The position numbers were made by a program, and so were the translations under genes. From Bog-473 sp963834405 (GTDB lineage Bacteria > Actinomycetota > Acidimicrobiia > Acidimicrobiales > RAAP-2), in NCBI GenBank assembly GCA_963834405.1, contig CAWIBX010000003.1, positions 310,001 to 374,000 of the forward strand: a stretch of DNA of 64,000 bases, given 5' to 3'. Shown in pieces: positions 51,673-58,894 of this stretch (position 1 is its first letter; each line of letters opens with the position of its first letter). The notes below the pieces were generated by a model. It had not been told where the DNA came from. It ran no database searches and worked only from the letters and a program-made list of their open reading frames with translations.

Positions 51673-53011
51673 GAAACAGGAGGTTGGCCTTCCCGGTCGG
51701 CCCGTTGCGGTGTTTGGCCACCTCAATCAGCGCGTCGTCGGCCCGGTCGATCGGAACCTCGTCGTTGTACTCGGACTCCCGGTAGATGAACAGCACCACG
51801 TCGGCGTCCTGCTCGAGCGAACCCGACTCCCGCAGGTCCGACAGCTGGGGCGTCTTGTCCTGGCGGGACTCGAGGTTGCGCGAGAGCTGCGACAGGGCGA
51901 CGACGGGCACCTCGAGCTCGCGGGCCAGGATCTTCAACCCACGGCTGATCTCGGCCACCTCGGTCTGCCGGTTCTCGGCCCTCCCCCGCCCGGTCATCAG
52001 CTGCAGATAGTCGACGACCACGAGCCCGAGGTCGCCCTCGGACTTCTTGAGACGCCGGGCCCGGGCCCGGATGTCCATGACGGTGACGTTGGGGTTGTCG
52101 TCGATGTAGATCGGCGCGCTCGACAGCCGCGTCACGGCCATCCCGATTTTGCTCCAGTCCTGCGTCCGGATCCGACCGGTCTGCAGGCTCTGGCCGTTCA
52201 CCTCCGCCTCCGACGCCAGTAGACGCTGCGTCAGCTCCAGGTGGCCCATCTCCAACGAGAACAGCAGCGCCGGGCGCTGCACCGCCAAGCCGACGTGGGC
52301 CAATACGCCCAAAGCGAAGCTCGTCTTGCCCATGCCGGGGCGGGCGCCCACGATGTTCAGCGAGGAGGGCTGGAACCCGAGCAGGATCCGGTCGAGCTCG
52401 TGGAACCCCGTCGCCACGCCGGTGATCTCCGACCCGCGCTGGCCCAGCTCCTCTATCCGGTCCAGCCCCTGGCCCAGCAACTCACGCAGCGGGTAGATGG
52501 AGTCGGTCGTGCGCCGCTCGGCCACGTTGAACACCAGCTGTTCCGCCTCGTCGACCGCGGCCTTCACGTCCTCGGGCACCGAGTAGCCGATGTCAGCGAT
52601 CTCCCCCGACACGGCGATGAGCTTGCGCAGCAGCGAGTGCTCCTCGACGATGTCGGCGTAGTGCTTCGCGTTCGCGATCGACGGCGTGTTGGCCTGCAGC
52701 GAGATGAAGATCGACGGGTCCCCCACCGCGTCCAGCAGCCCCGACCGCTTGAGCTCGTCGGTCACGGTCACGGCGTCAATGGCCTCGCCACGCTCCATGA
52801 GGGCCCGGATGGCGGCGAAGATGTGGCCGTGGGCCGGCTTGTAGAAGTCGTCCGCCGAGCAGCGCTCTATCCCGACGGACGCCGCGTCGTTCGAAAGCAG
52901 CATGGCGCCCAGGAGGGACTCCTCGGCCTCGAGGTCATGCGGCGGCACCCGGGCGCCGGTGGGCGCCGTGCGGATCGGGCGGGGTCGGGTGTCGTCGAAG
53001 GCTTGAACCAC
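51632..53011 (-). CDS. dnaB: Replicative DNA helicase DnaB
   Basis: A 459-residue hexameric helicase. The N-terminal domain is PPHDLEAEESLLGAMLLSND through IFAAIRALMERGEAIDAVTV. The RecA-like domain has Walker A GARPGMGKTSFALGVL, Walker B LGLVVVDYLQLM and ALSQLSRNLESRQDKTPQLS, with the closing arginine-finger region AKHRNGPTGKANLLFLKQYA. No intein is present, unlike some actinobacterial dnaB genes. GTG at 53011. It lies downstream of rpsF-ssb-rpsR-rplI, the usual actinobacterial order, with 181 bases before it. Confidence 0.97.
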   Translation of the reverse strand: MVQAFDDTRPRPIRTAPTGARVPPHDLEAEESLLGAMLLSNDAASVGIERCSADDFYKPAHGHIFAAIRALMERGEAIDAVTVTDELKRSGLLDAVGDPSIFISLQANTPSIANAKHYADIVEEHSLLRKLIAVSGEIADIGYSVPEDVKAAVDEAEQLVFNVAERRTTDSIYPLRELLGQGLDRIEELGQRGSEITGVATGFHELDRILLGFQPSSLNIVGARPGMGKTSFALGVLAHVGLAVQRPALLFSLEMGHLELTQRLLASEAEVNGQSLQTGRIRTQDWSKIGMAVTRLSSAPIYIDDNPNVTVMDIRARARRLKKSEGDLGLVVVDYLQLMTGRGRAENRQTEVAEISRGLKILARELEVPVVALSQLSRNLESRQDKTPQLSDLRESGSLEQDADVVLFIYRESEYNDEVPIDRADDALIEVAKHRNGPTGKANLLFLKQYARFENHRGV

Positions 53012-53192
53012 GGCTCCCCTACTGTGACGATCGCGCCTTGTTGACGGTAAGGCCCGATTTCGTGTGGATAAGCCGTGTACGAACGGTCGCCCGCTGTGGA
53101 CCGCCGTACCCCACGAAGCCCCGCGTCAGCTGCACCGCTCCATGCTGCACCGCCCCAGTGACAAGGGCTGGGGATAGCTGAACCGCCGCAGG

Positions 53193-53642
53193 TCAGGAGG
53201 CGGCTGTGACCTCCACGGTCACGACGGCGGTCACGTCGTTGAAGAGCTCGACGGTCACCTCGAAGGTCCCCGTCTCCTTGATGTGCTCCGGCAGCACGAT
53301 GTGGCGCCGGTCCACCTCGACCCCCTTCGAGGCCCGAATGGCATCGGCCACGTCCGATGGCCCGATGGAGCCGAACAGCCGCCCGCCCGACGCAGCCCGC
53401 GCCGCGATCGGGACGACCGCACCCGCCAGGAGGGACGACTGGGCCTCGGCCGCCTGGCGGTCCTGCGCCTCCTGGAGGTCGCGGCGCCGGCGCATGCGCT
53501 CGGCCTGCCCCTCTATCCCGTCACTGGCCATGACGGCCCGCCCCTCGGGCAGGAGGTAGTTACGGGCGAACCCGCTGGCCACCTTCACAATGTCGCCTCG
53601 GCGGCCGACCCCCGCCACGTCGTCCCGCAGGAGGACCTTCAC
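53193..53642 (-). CDS. rplI: 50S ribosomal protein L9
   Basis: A 149-residue protein of the large subunit. The start MKVLLRDDVAGVGRRGDIVK and GFARNYLLPEGRAVMAS match the N-terminal rRNA-binding domain; a helical connector (ERMRRRRDLQEAQDRQAAEA) leads to the C-terminal domain with LFGSIGPSDVADAIRASKGV and GTFEVTVELFNDVTAVVTVE. Length is normal. The ATG overlaps the TGA of rpsR by four bases. Confidence 0.97.
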   Translation of the reverse strand: MKVLLRDDVAGVGRRGDIVKVASGFARNYLLPEGRAVMASDGIEGQAERMRRRRDLQEAQDRQAAEAQSSLLAGAVVPIAARAASGGRLFGSIGPSDVADAIRASKGVEVDRRHIVLPEHIKETGTFEVTVELFNDVTAVVTVEVTAAS

Positions 53643-54223
53643 GCCCCGTCACCTCCGGCCGCGCCGTCACCTGCGGCCCCGTCGGCACCTCCGGCCACGT
53701 CGGCCGCCTCAGCCTCCGCCCCGTCGGCGAGCGCGTCCTCGGCCATCTCCTCCACCAGTTCTTCGACCTCGGCGACCTCCGCCGCCTCGGCCTGGGCGTC
53801 GGCCGCCTCCGTGTCGTCCAGCACCTCCACTGCAACTTCCACGGGTCGCGCCCGGTCGGCGCCGCCCGCACCCGGACCAGGACCAGTGGAGTCCAGCGTG
53901 CGGTCGCCCCGGTCGCCGCGGTCACGCCGCCCACCGGGACGCTCGGTCACGGTGCGCTGCGTGTAGGGCAGCAGGACGAGCTCACGCGCCGTCTTGATCG
54001 CCTGCGCCAGCGCCCGCTGGTGCTGCGCGCAGTTGCCCGTCACCCGCCGGGAGCGGATCTTCCCGCGGTCGCTCATGTACTTCCGCAGCATGGGGACGTC
54101 CTTGTAGTCCACCCACTCGACCTTGTCCCGGCACAAGGCGCACGGCTTCTTCTTGACCCTCCGCCCGAGATCCTTCGGCGCCCGTCGCGTCGACGAGCCC
54201 CCACGCTGGTTGTTACGGGCCAT
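53639..54223 (-). CDS. rpsR: 30S ribosomal protein S18 with long acidic C-terminal extension
   Basis: Residues 1-90 are S18: KKKPCALCRDKVEWVDYKDV, LRKYMSDRGKIRSRRVTGNC, AQHQRALAQAIKTARELVLL. The CxxC...CxxH set marks the zinc-binding form. S18 normally ends here at 75-90 residues, but the frame continues for about 100 residues: an R/G/D-rich linker (GGRRDRGDRGDRT) and then an acidic, alanine-rich segment (VEELVEEMAEDALADGAEAE) ending in G/A. The extension is uninterrupted and in the same frame as S18, so it is real rather than a separate gene. It may be a disordered tail on the ribosome. It overlaps ssb by one base and rplI by four. Confidence 0.93.
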   Translation of the reverse strand: MARNNQRGGSSTRRAPKDLGRRVKKKPCALCRDKVEWVDYKDVPMLRKYMSDRGKIRSRRVTGNCAQHQRALAQAIKTARELVLLPYTQRTVTERPGGRRDRGDRGDRTLDSTGPGPGAGGADRARPVEVAVEVLDDTEAADAQAEAAEVAEVEELVEEMAEDALADGAEAEAADVAGGADGAAGDGAAGGDGA

Positions 54224-54705
54224 CAGAAGGGCTCCTCGTCGAATCCGTATCCGCCGCCCTCAGCCGCCGGACTCGGCGCGGCGGCCGGCGACTGCCGTCC
54301 GCCCCCACCGCCGCCACGAGACGGTCCGTCGCCGGGTGCACGCCGTTCGTTCTTGGTGACGGTGGCGGTCGCCCAACGCAGCGACGGGCCGATTTCGTCG
54401 GCGACGACTTCGACCTTGGAGCGCTTGTCGCCCTCCTGGGTCTCCCAGCTGCGCTGCTCGAGGCGCCCGGCCACCATGACCCGGGCGCCGCGGGTGAGCG
54501 TCTCGCTCACGTTCTCGGCCATCTCGCGCCAGCAGACCACGTCGAAGAAGGACGTCGCCTCCTCCCACTCCTGGGTCTGGCGGTTCTGCCAGCGCCGGTT
54601 GACCGCCAGCCCGAAGCTGGCAGTGGGCTGGCCCGTGTTGGTGAAGCGCAACTCGGGGTCGCGGGTGATGTTGCCCACGAGGATCACGCTGTTGTCGGTC
54701 GCCAT
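54223..54705 (-). CDS. ssb: Single-stranded DNA-binding protein
   Basis: A 160-residue protein. The OB-fold is complete: MATDNSVILVGNITRDPELR, FGLAVNRRWQNRQTQEWEEA, FFDVVCWREMAENVSETLTR and GARVMVAGRLEQRSWETQEG. A G/P/R-rich linker leads to the acidic tip FDEEPF, the protein-interaction tail that binds replication and repair partners. It lies between rpsF and rpsR as usual. ATG follows GAGGAG. Confidence 0.97.
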   Translation of the reverse strand: MATDNSVILVGNITRDPELRFTNTGQPTASFGLAVNRRWQNRQTQEWEEATSFFDVVCWREMAENVSETLTRGARVMVAGRLEQRSWETQEGDKRSKVEVVADEIGPSLRWATATVTKNERRAPGDGPSRGGGGGGRQSPAAAPSPAAEGGGYGFDEEPF

Positions 54706-54720
54706 CGGCTACTCCTCTCC

Positions 54721-55053
54721 TCAGTTCGCCGTTGCCGCCGACTCGGCCGCGGCAGCGCCCACCCGGGACTCGGGCAGGCGCACGACCTTGTGCCGGACCA
54801 CTTCATCGGCCAGCCCGAGCGTACGGTCGAGCTCTGACACCGTCCGGGGCTCCCCGGTGAACTCCACGACCACGTAGTAGCCCTCGCGCTTGTGGTTCAC
54901 CTCGTAGGCGAAGGTGCGCCGGCCCCAGCGGTCGATGGCGCCGGGTGTGCCCCCGTTGGTGCGGATCACGTCGAGCGCATGGTCGAGCACACCCTGGATC
55001 TGGCTCGGCTCGGTGGTGGCCTCGAAGATGGCCATGACTTCGTAAGGCCGCAT
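54721..55053 (-). CDS. rpsF: 30S ribosomal protein S6
   Basis: A 110-residue small-subunit protein. MRPYEVMAIFEATTEPSQIQ, IDRWGRRTFAYEVNHKREGY, YVVVEFTGEPRTVSELDRTL and VRHKVVRLPE are the four conserved stretches. The A/E/S tail is short. It is the first gene of the rpsF-ssb-rpsR-rplI operon, with two strong hairpins just upstream at 55076-55111 that may be a leader structure. Confidence 0.97.
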   Translation of the reverse strand: MRPYEVMAIFEATTEPSQIQGVLDHALDVIRTNGGTPGAIDRWGRRTFAYEVNHKREGYYVVVEFTGEPRTVSELDRTLGLADEVVRHKVVRLPESRVGAAAAESAATAN

Positions 55054-55075
55054 GTGCGGCGTACCTCCCTCTGGA

Positions 55076-55111
55076 CCGAGCGGCTCGCTCGGGCTCCTGG
55101 CGGTCAGGAGC
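55076..55111 (-). promoter_or_regulatory. Two adjacent hairpins between panB and rpsF
   Basis: CCGAGCG-GCT-CGCTCGG (55076-55092) and GCTCCTG-GCGGT-CAGGAGC (55093-55111) are perfect 7-bp stems side by side. They could terminate panB transcription or form the rpsF leader bound by the S6:S18 complex, which is known to regulate this operon in many bacteria. No U-run is seen on the minus strand. I could not match a specific S6:S18 bulge. Confidence 0.45.
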
Positions 55112-55144
55112 AGGGTCTGTTGCGGGCGGCCATGCTAGTCGGCC

Positions 55145-55978
55145 CTAGCCGAGGGCATCGCTCAGCCCCTCCGGCGCGTGGTACGTCTCGGCGTCGCCGG
55201 GAAACCGTCCCGACCGCACGTCGTCGGCGAAGGCGGCGATCGCCTCCGTCGCGATCCGGCCCACGTCGGCGTACCGGCGGACGAACTTGGGCGGGCTGCC
55301 GGCGCCGAGGCCGAGGAGGTCGTGGAAGACGAGCACCTGGCCGTCGCAGGCCGGTCCGGCCCCGATCCCGATGGTCGGCACGTCGATCGCCTCGGTCACC
55401 TTGGCACCCACCACGTCCGGGACGCCCTCTATGACGAAGCCGAAGCAGCCGGCCACGCTGAGCGCCTTGGCCGCGTCGAGCAGCGCGGCGGCCGCATCGA
55501 CGCTCTTGCCCTGCACCCGGAAGCCGCCCATGGCGAGCACCGACTGGGGCGTGAGGCCTAGATGGCCCATGACGGGGATCTCGGCCCGGATGATGGCCTC
55601 GACGACCGGCAGCCGGGCACGTCCGCCCTCGAGCTTGACGGCGTGGGCGCCGGCGCGGATGAGGGTGGCGGCGTTGCGCACCGCGTCCTCGGGCGAGAGG
55701 TGGTAGCTCATCCAGGGCATGTCGCCCAGGATCAGGCAGCGCGGCTTGGCCCGCGCCACGGCGGCGGTGTGATGAGCCATGACGTCGATGTCGACGTGCA
55801 GCGTGTCCTCATAACCGAGCACGGTGTTGGCCACCGAGTCCCCCACCAGGATGATGTCCGCGCCCGCTTCCGAGACGATGCGGGCGCCCGGCTCGTCGTA
55901 GGCGGTGACCATCACGATCGGCGTCGCACCGTCGCGACGCTTGCGCGCCCGCAGAGACGGAACGGTGACGGGGGTCAC
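55145..55978 (-). CDS. panB: 3-methyl-2-oxobutanoate hydroxymethyltransferase
   Basis: A 277-residue enzyme making ketopantoate from 2-oxoisovalerate and methylene-tetrahydrofolate in pantothenate/CoA synthesis. Motifs: IVMVTAYDEPGARIVSEAGA, DIILVGDSVANTVLGYEDTL, LILGDMPWMSYHLSPEDAVR, AVKLEGG, MGHLGLTPQSVLAMGGFRVQ and IGIGAGPACDGQVLVFHDLL, all with the metal and substrate residues expected. GTG at 55978 overlaps the stop of the DUF5318 gene. Its place beside ribosomal genes is not the usual mycobacterial order. Confidence 0.96.
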   Translation of the reverse strand: MTPVTVPSLRARKRRDGATPIVMVTAYDEPGARIVSEAGADIILVGDSVANTVLGYEDTLHVDIDVMAHHTAAVARAKPRCLILGDMPWMSYHLSPEDAVRNAATLIRAGAHAVKLEGGRARLPVVEAIIRAEIPVMGHLGLTPQSVLAMGGFRVQGKSVDAAAALLDAAKALSVAGCFGFVIEGVPDVVGAKVTEAIDVPTIGIGAGPACDGQVLVFHDLLGLGAGSPPKFVRRYADVGRIATEAIAAFADDVRSGRFPGDAETYHAPEGLSDALG

Positions 55979-56397
55979 GACCGGGCCGTCCGACGGCTCT
56001 TCTGTCTCTCGCCCCCGGCCGGGTACTTGCGCATCAAGTGGTGCCAGGCACAGGCGGGACAAACCTCGACCTCGTAGCAGAGCACCGGCTCCGGACGCCG
56101 GCAGAGGGCCTTGAGCTCGGCGGCCGTGCCGGGGCACCGGCCGCCGGCCGGCAGCTTGGCCCCGAAGACGAACGTCACCGTCACGAGCCGCCCGTCGTCG
56201 CAGATCGGGCAGACCTCTTTGGTGGGCCGCCCCACGTTGCGGGCGGCCCGCAGCAGCTCCGGATGGGCGTCGCAGACGTCGACCTTCTGGACCCGCCCCC
56301 GTTCGACGTCCTTGACCAGCCCGTTCCGCACGATCCGGTACTCCACCTGGGCCGTGACATCCGGGCTCACCGCCCGGGATGAGGACGTTACGGACAC
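55975..56397 (-). CDS. DUF5318-like zinc-ribbon protein
   Basis: A protein of about 140 residues resembling the actinobacterial DUF5318 family, normally found beside padR/ino1 near the origin. The core reads RGRVQKVDVCDAHPELLRAA, VGRPTKEVCPICDDGRLVTV, TFVFGAKLPAGGRC and VLCYEVEVCPACAWHHLMRK, with two CxxC pairs suggesting zinc binding. Start is uncertain: GTG at 56397, GTG at 56370 or further upstream at 56433. The 3' end overlaps panB by four bases. Function unknown. Confidence 0.8.
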   Translation of the reverse strand: MSVTSSSRAVSPDVTAQVEYRIVRNGLVKDVERGRVQKVDVCDAHPELLRAARNVGRPTKEVCPICDDGRLVTVTFVFGAKLPAGGRCPGTAAELKALCRRPEPVLCYEVEVCPACAWHHLMRKYPAGGERQKSRRTARS

Positions 56398-56546
56398 GGG
56401 AGCCAGGCTAGCCCTCGTGCCTGGGAACAGCATTCACCGCCGACCGTTCTCGGCGATCCCGGCGGGCGCTCCCTTGTGGAGCGGCCGGCGCCCGTCAGGA
56501 CGTAGACGGGCACGTGACCGGAGGGTGACGGTTCCGCGTGCACCGC

Positions 56547-56563
56547 TATATCGAGTCGATATA
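56547..56563. promoter_or_regulatory. Inverted repeat, probable PadR operator
   Basis: TATATCGA (56547-56554) and TCGATATA (56556-56563) are exact reverse complements around a central G, in an AT-rich island just 11 bases before the padR ATG. PadR proteins typically bind such ATAT-CGA palindromes at their own promoters, so autoregulation, possibly also of ino1, is likely. Confidence 0.7.
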
Positions 56564-56573
56564 ATGATCCGCA

Positions 56574-57191
56574 ATGTTGGACATGGCCATATTGGGCCTG
56601 CTCGAAGAGGGCGACCTCCACGGTTACGAGATCCGCCGCCAGCTGCGCGACCACCTGGGGCTCCTGGCCAACGTGTCGTTCGGTTCGATCTACCCCGCCT
56701 TGACCAGGCTCGAGAAGGCCGGGGCGGTGGAAACCACAGAAGGCCAGTCCACGAGCAGGGCGAACACCACCGCGGCGGCTCCTCCGACGGGCTCCTTGAG
56801 CGGCGAGCTGGCCGTGCTGCGCTCGCGGCGCCACGCCGGGGGGCGGGGACGGCGGGGCAAGAAGGTCTACCGGATCACCGACGCCGGGCGGCAGCTCTTC
56901 GCCGAGCTCCTGGCCGACGGCGGCTCGGCCGACGACGCCCGCAGCTTCTCGCTGCGGCTGGCCTTCGCCCGGCACCTGGCGCCGGCGGCCCGCCTGTCGC
57001 TGTTGGAGCGGCGGCGCGCGCTGCTCGTGCAGCGGCTGGGGGACGCGGAGTCGACCCGGACGGATCTCGATCCCTACGCCCGCTCGGTCGTCCAACACAC
57101 AACTGACGGCATCGCCCGGGACATCAGCTGGCTGGACCGGCTGATCGAGGGCGAGCGTCTGATCTCATCCGCCGCCGAGCCGGCGTCCTGA
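56574..57191 (+). CDS. PadR-family transcriptional regulator
   Basis: A 205-residue regulator. The winged helix is MLDMAILGLLEEGDLHGYEI, RRQLRDHLGLLANVSFGSIY, PALTRLEKAGAVETTEGQS. A 40-residue G/S/A/R-rich insert (residues about 62-100) lies in the wing before KKVYRITDAGRQLFAELLAD, longer than in most PadR proteins. The C-terminal dimerisation helices follow (RLSLLERRRALLVQRLGDAE). Mycobacteria have a PadR gene next to ino1, as here; it may regulate inositol synthesis. A palindromic operator overlaps its promoter. Confidence 0.9.
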   Translation: MLDMAILGLLEEGDLHGYEIRRQLRDHLGLLANVSFGSIYPALTRLEKAGAVETTEGQSTSRANTTAAAPPTGSLSGELAVLRSRRHAGGRGRRGKKVYRITDAGRQLFAELLADGGSADDARSFSLRLAFARHLAPAARLSLLERRRALLVQRLGDAESTRTDLDPYARSVVQHTTDGIARDISWLDRLIEGERLISSAAEPAS

Positions 57192-57210
57192 CCAACAAAG
57201 GAGACATCCG

Positions 57211-58338
57211 ATGCACAGCCCCATCCGCCTCGCGATCGCCGGCGTCGGCAACTGCGCCAGTTCGCTCGTACAGGGGATCTCGTACTACAAGGACGCCGAC
57301 CCGGACGAGGTGGTGCCGGGGCTCATGCACGTGGAGCTCGGCGGGTACCACGTGCGCGACCTCTTGCCCGTCGTGGCCTTCGACGTCGACCAGACCAAGG
57401 TCGGCACCGACCTGGGGAAGGCCATCTTCGCCGGGCACAACAACACGGTGCGCTTCGCCGAGGTGAGCGAACTGGGCGTGACCGTCCAGCGGGCCCCGAC
57501 CTTCGACGGGCTGGGCCGGTACTACAAGGAGGTCGTCGAGGAGTCACCAGCCGAGCCGGTCGACGTGGCGGCGGCGCTGCGGGAGACCCGGGCCGACGTG
57601 TTGGTGTCGTACCTGCCGGTCGGGTCGGAAAAGGCCCAGCGCCACTACGCGCAGGCCTGCCTCGACGCCAAGGTGGCCTTCGTCAACGCGATCCCCGTCT
57701 TCATCGCCTCGGACCTCGAGTGGGCCCTGCGGTTCCAGGAGGCCGGGGTGCCGATCGTGGGCGACGACATCAAGTCGCAGGTCGGTTCGACCATCGTGCA
57801 CCGCATCCTGACCCGGCTGTTCGAGGACCGGGGGCTGGCGCTCGACCACACGTACCAGCTCAACTTCGGCGGCAACATGGACTTCAAGAACATGCTCGAG
57901 CGGGAGCGGCTGGAGTCGAAGAAGATCTCGAAGACGCAGGCCGTGACGAGCCAGATCGAGGACAACGTGCTGGGCGACGACGACGTCCACGTGGGTCCGT
58001 CAGACCACGTCCCGTGGCTCAAGGACCGCAAGTGGGCCTACATCCGCATGGAGGGCCGCAACTTCGGCGACGTGCCGCTGAACCTGGAGCTCAAGCTCGA
58101 GGTGTGGGACTCGCCCAACTCGGCGGGGGTGATCATCGACGCCGTGCGCTGCGCCAAGCTGGCGCTCGACCGCGGCATCGGGGGCCCGCTGCTGGGCCCG
58201 TCGGCCTACTTCATGAAGTCGCCGCCGGTCCAGTACCACGACGACGAGGCGCACGCCCTGGTCGAGGCGTTCGCCGCCGGGACGGACGGGGTGGCGGACG
58301 GCGCCGCCGCCGGCCGCGCCCGGCGCACAGAGGGCTGA
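57211..58338 (+). CDS. ino1: Myo-inositol-1-phosphate synthase
   Basis: A 375-residue NAD-dependent enzyme converting glucose-6-phosphate to inositol-1-phosphate, the first step to phosphatidylinositol and mycothiol. IRLAIAGVGNCASSLVQGIS is the NAD-binding start; FDVDQTKVGTDLGKAIFAGH, VGDDIKSQVGSTIVHRILTR, TYQLNFGGNMDFKNMLERER and RNFGDVPLNLELKLEVWDSP are conserved active-site pieces. ATG follows AAAGGAG, 20 bases after padR. Length and motifs match the actinobacterial short form. Confidence 0.96.
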   Translation: MHSPIRLAIAGVGNCASSLVQGISYYKDADPDEVVPGLMHVELGGYHVRDLLPVVAFDVDQTKVGTDLGKAIFAGHNNTVRFAEVSELGVTVQRAPTFDGLGRYYKEVVEESPAEPVDVAAALRETRADVLVSYLPVGSEKAQRHYAQACLDAKVAFVNAIPVFIASDLEWALRFQEAGVPIVGDDIKSQVGSTIVHRILTRLFEDRGLALDHTYQLNFGGNMDFKNMLERERLESKKISKTQAVTSQIEDNVLGDDDVHVGPSDHVPWLKDRKWAYIRMEGRNFGDVPLNLELKLEVWDSPNSAGVIIDAVRCAKLALDRGIGGPLLGPSAYFMKSPPVQYHDDEAHALVEAFAAGTDGVADGAAAGRARRTEG

Positions 58339-58360
58339 CCGTCCTCGACCTCGTACCTCG

Positions 58361-58852
58361 TCAGACGAGGATGCGCTCGTCGGGCGCCCGCACGCCGAGC
58401 ACGGCGAGCGTCCGGCCCATGCCGAGGAACGTCCCGCAGCAGATGACCAGGTCCGCCAACTCGTCGTCGTCGTACGCGGCGTGCAGGCGGCCCCAGAACT
58501 CTTCGTCCGTCGAGAGCGCCTCGTGGTCCAAGGCGAAACGCTCGGCGAACTCAGCCGCCAGCCGCTCCCGGTCGCTCAGGTCGGTGGCGGTGCGCCAGTC
58601 GGTGGCCGACGCGTAGAACGGCTCGCCGGCTCCGGACTTCTCGCCGTCGCGGGCCCGGGTGTCGCGGCACACGGCGCAGTCGTTGATCAGCGCGATCGTC
58701 CAGCGGGCGGCCTCGCGCTCGCGCACCGACAGCTGCGAGTTGCCGTAGACGGCCTCCGACAGCTTCCCCATCCCGGCCGCCATCTTCGGGCGCAGGAGCG
58801 CCCAGTCGATGTGCTCGCCCATGCCTGTCTCGGGTGCCGTGATCCGTGTCAT
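58361..58852 (-). CDS. Carboxymuconolactone-decarboxylase/AhpD-like protein
   Basis: A 163-residue helical protein of the CMD/AhpD fold. The redox motif is ALINDCAVCRDTRARD (C-x2-C) preceded by REREAARWTIALI; the second conserved part is LAAEFAERFALDHEALSTDE and DELADLVICCGTFLGMGRTL. AhpD-like members use the CxxC pair for peroxide reduction with lipoyl or mycothiol partners. Role here is unknown. It converges on ino1 and is followed on the minus strand by nothing closely linked. Confidence 0.85.
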   Translation of the reverse strand: MTRITAPETGMGEHIDWALLRPKMAAGMGKLSEAVYGNSQLSVREREAARWTIALINDCAVCRDTRARDGEKSGAGEPFYASATDWRTATDLSDRERLAAEFAERFALDHEALSTDEEFWGRLHAAYDDDELADLVICCGTFLGMGRTLAVLGVRAPDERILV

Positions 58853-58894
58853 ACGCGCGACCGTAGCGCCGACCTCGTCGACGAGGTCGGCGTG

